Below are positions 3,937 to 6,162 of a stretch of DNA of 6,162 nucleotides, one piece after another. The notes beneath the pieces are model-generated. The model was not told the origin of the DNA and searched no databases. It was given only the letters and a program-made list of their open reading frames with translations. The position numbers and the translations under genes were made by a program. How positions within the stretch are numbered: position 1 is the first letter of the stretch; the number at the start of each line of letters is the position of its first letter. The DNA comes from an uncultured Ruminococcus sp. (GTDB taxonomy: Bacteria; Bacillota; Clostridia; Oscillospirales; CAG-272): the NCBI GenBank assembly GCA_902782785.1, contig CACZOH010000051.1:1-6162 (forward strand), given 5' to 3'.

Positions 3937-6162
3937 TTATTCCGAAAAGTCGTTTTGGCCCGTGAGATCGAGCGCTTTTTTGTATTTTTCAAGGCTTATC
4001 ACCGGGTCGCCGCAGAGATACGTGTTTTTGTACGTTTCGCCGTCGCGCTCCCATTCGATAAGATAGAAGGCGTGATCCTCAAAGCCGACGTACGTCACGG
4101 TCCCGCTCTCGTTGCTTTTGAGCGTAACGCTTCCGCGCGCGATCTCTTTCTTTTCAAAACCGCTTACCGCGCCGGGGGAAAGAACGCCTATACGGTAAAC
4201 GCGGTATTCGCAGTATATATCCTTCTGCAAGTCGTTTACGCCGCAGAGCCTTACGCACGTTTTGCCGTCGTGCCCGGACGGCTCGTCGAACATAAAGCAG
4301 ACGGGCTGCTGCGATCGGCGTATATAATGATACGCCAGTTTTTTGCTGAAATAATAATCCGTGACGGCGTCCGATATCTGCGGCCAGCCGTCAATCAGAT
4401 TCCACCAGATTATGCCGGTTCTGCGCCATTTTGAAAGTCTGAACCGCTCTATGAAGAATTTCATCGCCTCCGCCTGCGATATCTGGCTTGCAAACGCAAA
4501 GTCATAAATATCTTCGGGCACGGAGCCGAACAGCGTTTTTATCTGATTTACCATGAGAGTCGTGCGGTATGCGAACGGGGCGTTCTCCGAAAGCTCGGGC
4601 GAGGTGCCGTGTACGCGCCATTCGGCGTTTTCAACGTATCTGCCCTCGTTTTTCAGAACGTCCTCATCGTACCAGTGACCGCGGTTTTTCTCCGATATGA
4701 ATTTTGAAAGCGAGGACGGAGAGGGACAGCCGTGATATCCCGTCTCGCTTGCAAAATGGCAGAGCGTGCTTTTGTAGTATTCGCCTTTGTAATAGTCGCG
4801 CGGACCCCAGAGGTGATCCTCCGAGAGCGCTCCGTATCCGTCGCCTCCGCCGGATCTGAAGCCCTCCGCGTCTATATAAGGAGAGGACGGGAGATAAGGA
4901 CGGGAGAAATCCTCCGCCTTCAGTATCTCCGGTATAACGTTCCGCGTTATCACGTTCCCGTTCGGGTCGAGCGTGACGCCGTTTCCGTACATATACGAGT
5001 AATCGCATTCGTTGTCACCCGCCCAGAGTATGATGCTCGGGTGATTGCGGAGGCGCTTTACCGTGTCCGCGACCTCGCGGGTTATCATATCGCAGAACGC
5101 GGTGTCCTGCGGGTATACGCCGCAAGCCATTGCAAAGTCCTGCCAGACCATTATCCCGTGCTCGTCGCAGAGCTCGAAGAAACGGTCGCTTTCGTAAACG
5201 TTGCCGCCCCAGCAGCGCACGCCGTTGCAGCCGATATCGAGCAGAAGCTCGAACGCGCGGTCAAGCCTCTTTATATCGTTTGAATGGAACGCGTCGAGCG
5301 GCACCCAGTTTGTGCCGAGATAAAATATCTTCTTTCCGTTTATGACAAAGCAGAATTCTCCGTTTCCGTCTTTGTCCGTCGTGCTCGTCCTGTCAAGCCG
5401 GACGGTGCGTATGCCGACGCGCGTTTCGTACACGTCGATCGGCTCTTTGTCCTTGTAAAGCGTTATCTTCACGTCGTACAGAAACGGATTTCCGTAGTTT
5501 ACGGGATACCAGAGCCTGGACGACGGCACGTTTATCCGGAGCGAGCCGCATATGCCGTAAATACGGCTCTCGGCGCAAAAACGGCTGTCTTCGCATACGC
5601 CCTCGGCTTTTACGGTATAATGTCCGACGTTGTCCGATACGGCGAGCGTATAGCGCAGATATATGACGGAGTCTCCGCCGTCGACCGCGGACGCGGTATA
5701 TATGAAAGCGTCGTCTATCCTGTCGTCTTTTTTGTCAGTCAGATAAACGGAGCGCCATATGCCGCACGACGGTATGCGCGGCATTATGTCCCAGCCGGAG
5801 AGAGACGGCGCGCGTCTTATATAAAGCGCGTCAGACAGATACGGCAGGCACGCCGAATTTGCGGGCGTGGGTCTGCTCCTGCTCACGACCGCCGAAGGCG
5901 TTATATGTATGAATATCTCGTTATCGTCTTCCAACATGCCGGACGGTATGTGAAGCTCGTGCGGTATCAGCATATTGTCCGTCGTCCCGATAAACGCGCC
6001 GTTTATGAATACCGCGGCAAAGGTGTCGATCCCGTTCAGACGAAGATAAATATCGTTTCCCTTTACGGCGGGGAATCTGCGGTAATAGAACAGATGCACG
6101 TCCTCAAGCTTCTGCAGATCGAGTATGTTGAGCGAATAATACGGATCGCCTTCCGCCTCAGG
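3937..6162 (-). CDS. GH2 beta-mannosidase-like glycosidase, 5' end cut by the window edge
   Basis: The frame is open to base 6162, giving 741 visible residues. The GTG at 6099 is internal, because conserved sequence (GDPYYS..., DVHLFYYRRF) continues upstream of it. In visible numbering, a sugar-binding jelly roll runs to about 140 (CGIW at 133-136) and an Ig-like sandwich to about 255 (VGIRTV). A TIM barrel then carries beta-mannosidase hallmarks: GTNWVP (W286), RCWGGN (316-321), VWQDF (W340), the acid/base segment WAGDNE with E385, the nucleophile segment ASETGYHG with E473, and WWNLIDGWP ending near 594. A C-terminal domain of about 130 residues follows. The catalytic Glu spacing of 88 fits the family. 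By comparison with known members, about 70-80 residues are missing at the N-terminus. Family enzymes release beta-linked mannose; here GDNE replaces the usual GNNE, so the exact substrate is uncertain. A signal peptide cannot be judged. It is probably co-transcribed with the flavoprotein gene downstream. Confidence 0.87.
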   Translation of the reverse strand, partial: PEAEGDPYYSLNILDLQKLEDVHLFYYRRFPAVKGNDIYLRLNGIDTFAAVFINGAFIGTTDNMLIPHELHIPSGMLEDDNEIFIHITPSAVVSRSRPTPANSACLPYLSDALYIRRAPSLSGWDIMPRIPSCGIWRSVYLTDKKDDRIDDAFIYTASAVDGGDSVIYLRYTLAVSDNVGHYTVKAEGVCEDSRFCAESRIYGICGSLRINVPSSRLWYPVNYGNPFLYDVKITLYKDKEPIDVYETRVGIRTVRLDRTSTTDKDGNGEFCFVINGKKIFYLGTNWVPLDAFHSNDIKRLDRAFELLLDIGCNGVRCWGGNVYESDRFFELCDEHGIMVWQDFAMACGVYPQDTAFCDMITREVADTVKRLRNHPSIILWAGDNECDYSYMYGNGVTLDPNGNVITRNVIPEILKAEDFSRPYLPSSPYIDAEGFRSGGGDGYGALSEDHLWGPRDYYKGEYYKSTLCHFASETGYHGCPSPSSLSKFISEKNRGHWYDEDVLKNEGRYVENAEWRVHGTSPELSENAPFAYRTTLMVNQIKTLFGSVPEDIYDFAFASQISQAEAMKFFIERFRLSKWRRTGIIWWNLIDGWPQISDAVTDYYFSKKLAYHYIRRSQQPVCFMFDEPSGHDGKTCVRLCGVNDLQKDIYCEYRVYRIGVLSPGAVSGFEKKEIARGSVTLKSNESGTVTYVGFEDHAFYLIEWERDGETYKNTYLCGDPVISLEKYKKALDLTGQNDFSE

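Noticed and set aside
3682..4434. 250-codon plus-strand open frame
   Set aside because: It runs antisense across the junction of the flavoprotein and GH2 genes, both of which have strong conserved motifs in the other strand. Its length reflects base composition; no domain or Shine-Dalgarno is evident.
4732..5283. 183-codon plus-strand open frame
   Set aside because: It is entirely antisense to the GH2 catalytic barrel, including both catalytic Glu segments, and its translation resembles no family I know.
6097..6099. GTG at 6099 as the true start of the GH2 gene
   Set aside because: The frame stays open to the window edge and the upstream residues (GDPYYS and following) fit the conserved N-terminal sugar-binding domain, so the start lies beyond 6162.

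Overview
The window shows three protein genes and a short structured upstream region. The DNA is moderately GC-rich. Several traits point to a Gram-positive Clostridia-type anaerobe, perhaps a gut or rumen Oscillospirales/Christensenellales-like lineage: AAGGAG Shine-Dalgarno sites, frequent ATA isoleucine codons, a lipoprotein carrying a copper-amine-oxidase-like stalk domain, and a GltD/NfnB-like flavoprotein. This placement is inferred from style, not from a marker gene.

Layout. Bases 1-303 hold no convincing protein gene. They carry several inverted repeats, including a long stem at 45-84 that reads as a minus-strand intrinsic terminator, a good extended -10 promoter at 187-215, and a roughly 80-nt leader with two small hairpins. 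The first gene (304-2586, +) encodes a 760-residue secreted lipoprotein. It has a lipobox, an acidic Thr/Glu linker, a probable beta-sandwich domain, a copper-amine-oxidase-like domain and a C-terminal GH99/GH71/WbsX-like barrel with a WNEW motif. A bidirectional terminator lies in the 89-bp convergent gap. On the minus strand, a GH2 beta-mannosidase-like gene enters from the right edge with its 5' end missing. It is followed after 25 bp by a 411-residue iron-sulfur/FAD oxidoreductase of the GltD/NfnB type, which ends at 2676. These two are probably co-transcribed right to left.

How they may work together. Two of the three genes look like glycan-active enzymes, one surface-anchored and one of unknown location because its N-terminus is not visible. 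Enzymes of these families act on mannose-containing glycans, so a shared role in breaking down a mannoside is possible but unproven. The flavoprotein has no obvious enzymatic link to a glycosidase, and no GltB or NfnA partner lies in the window. The points most worth a second look are the distant Shine-Dalgarno with an intervening hairpin in front of the lipoprotein, the altered catalytic-type motif in its barrel, the missing NADPH-type Arg pair in the flavoprotein, and a possible small RNA at the left end. I see no CRISPR array, tRNA, rRNA, insertion sequence or complete undescribed system.
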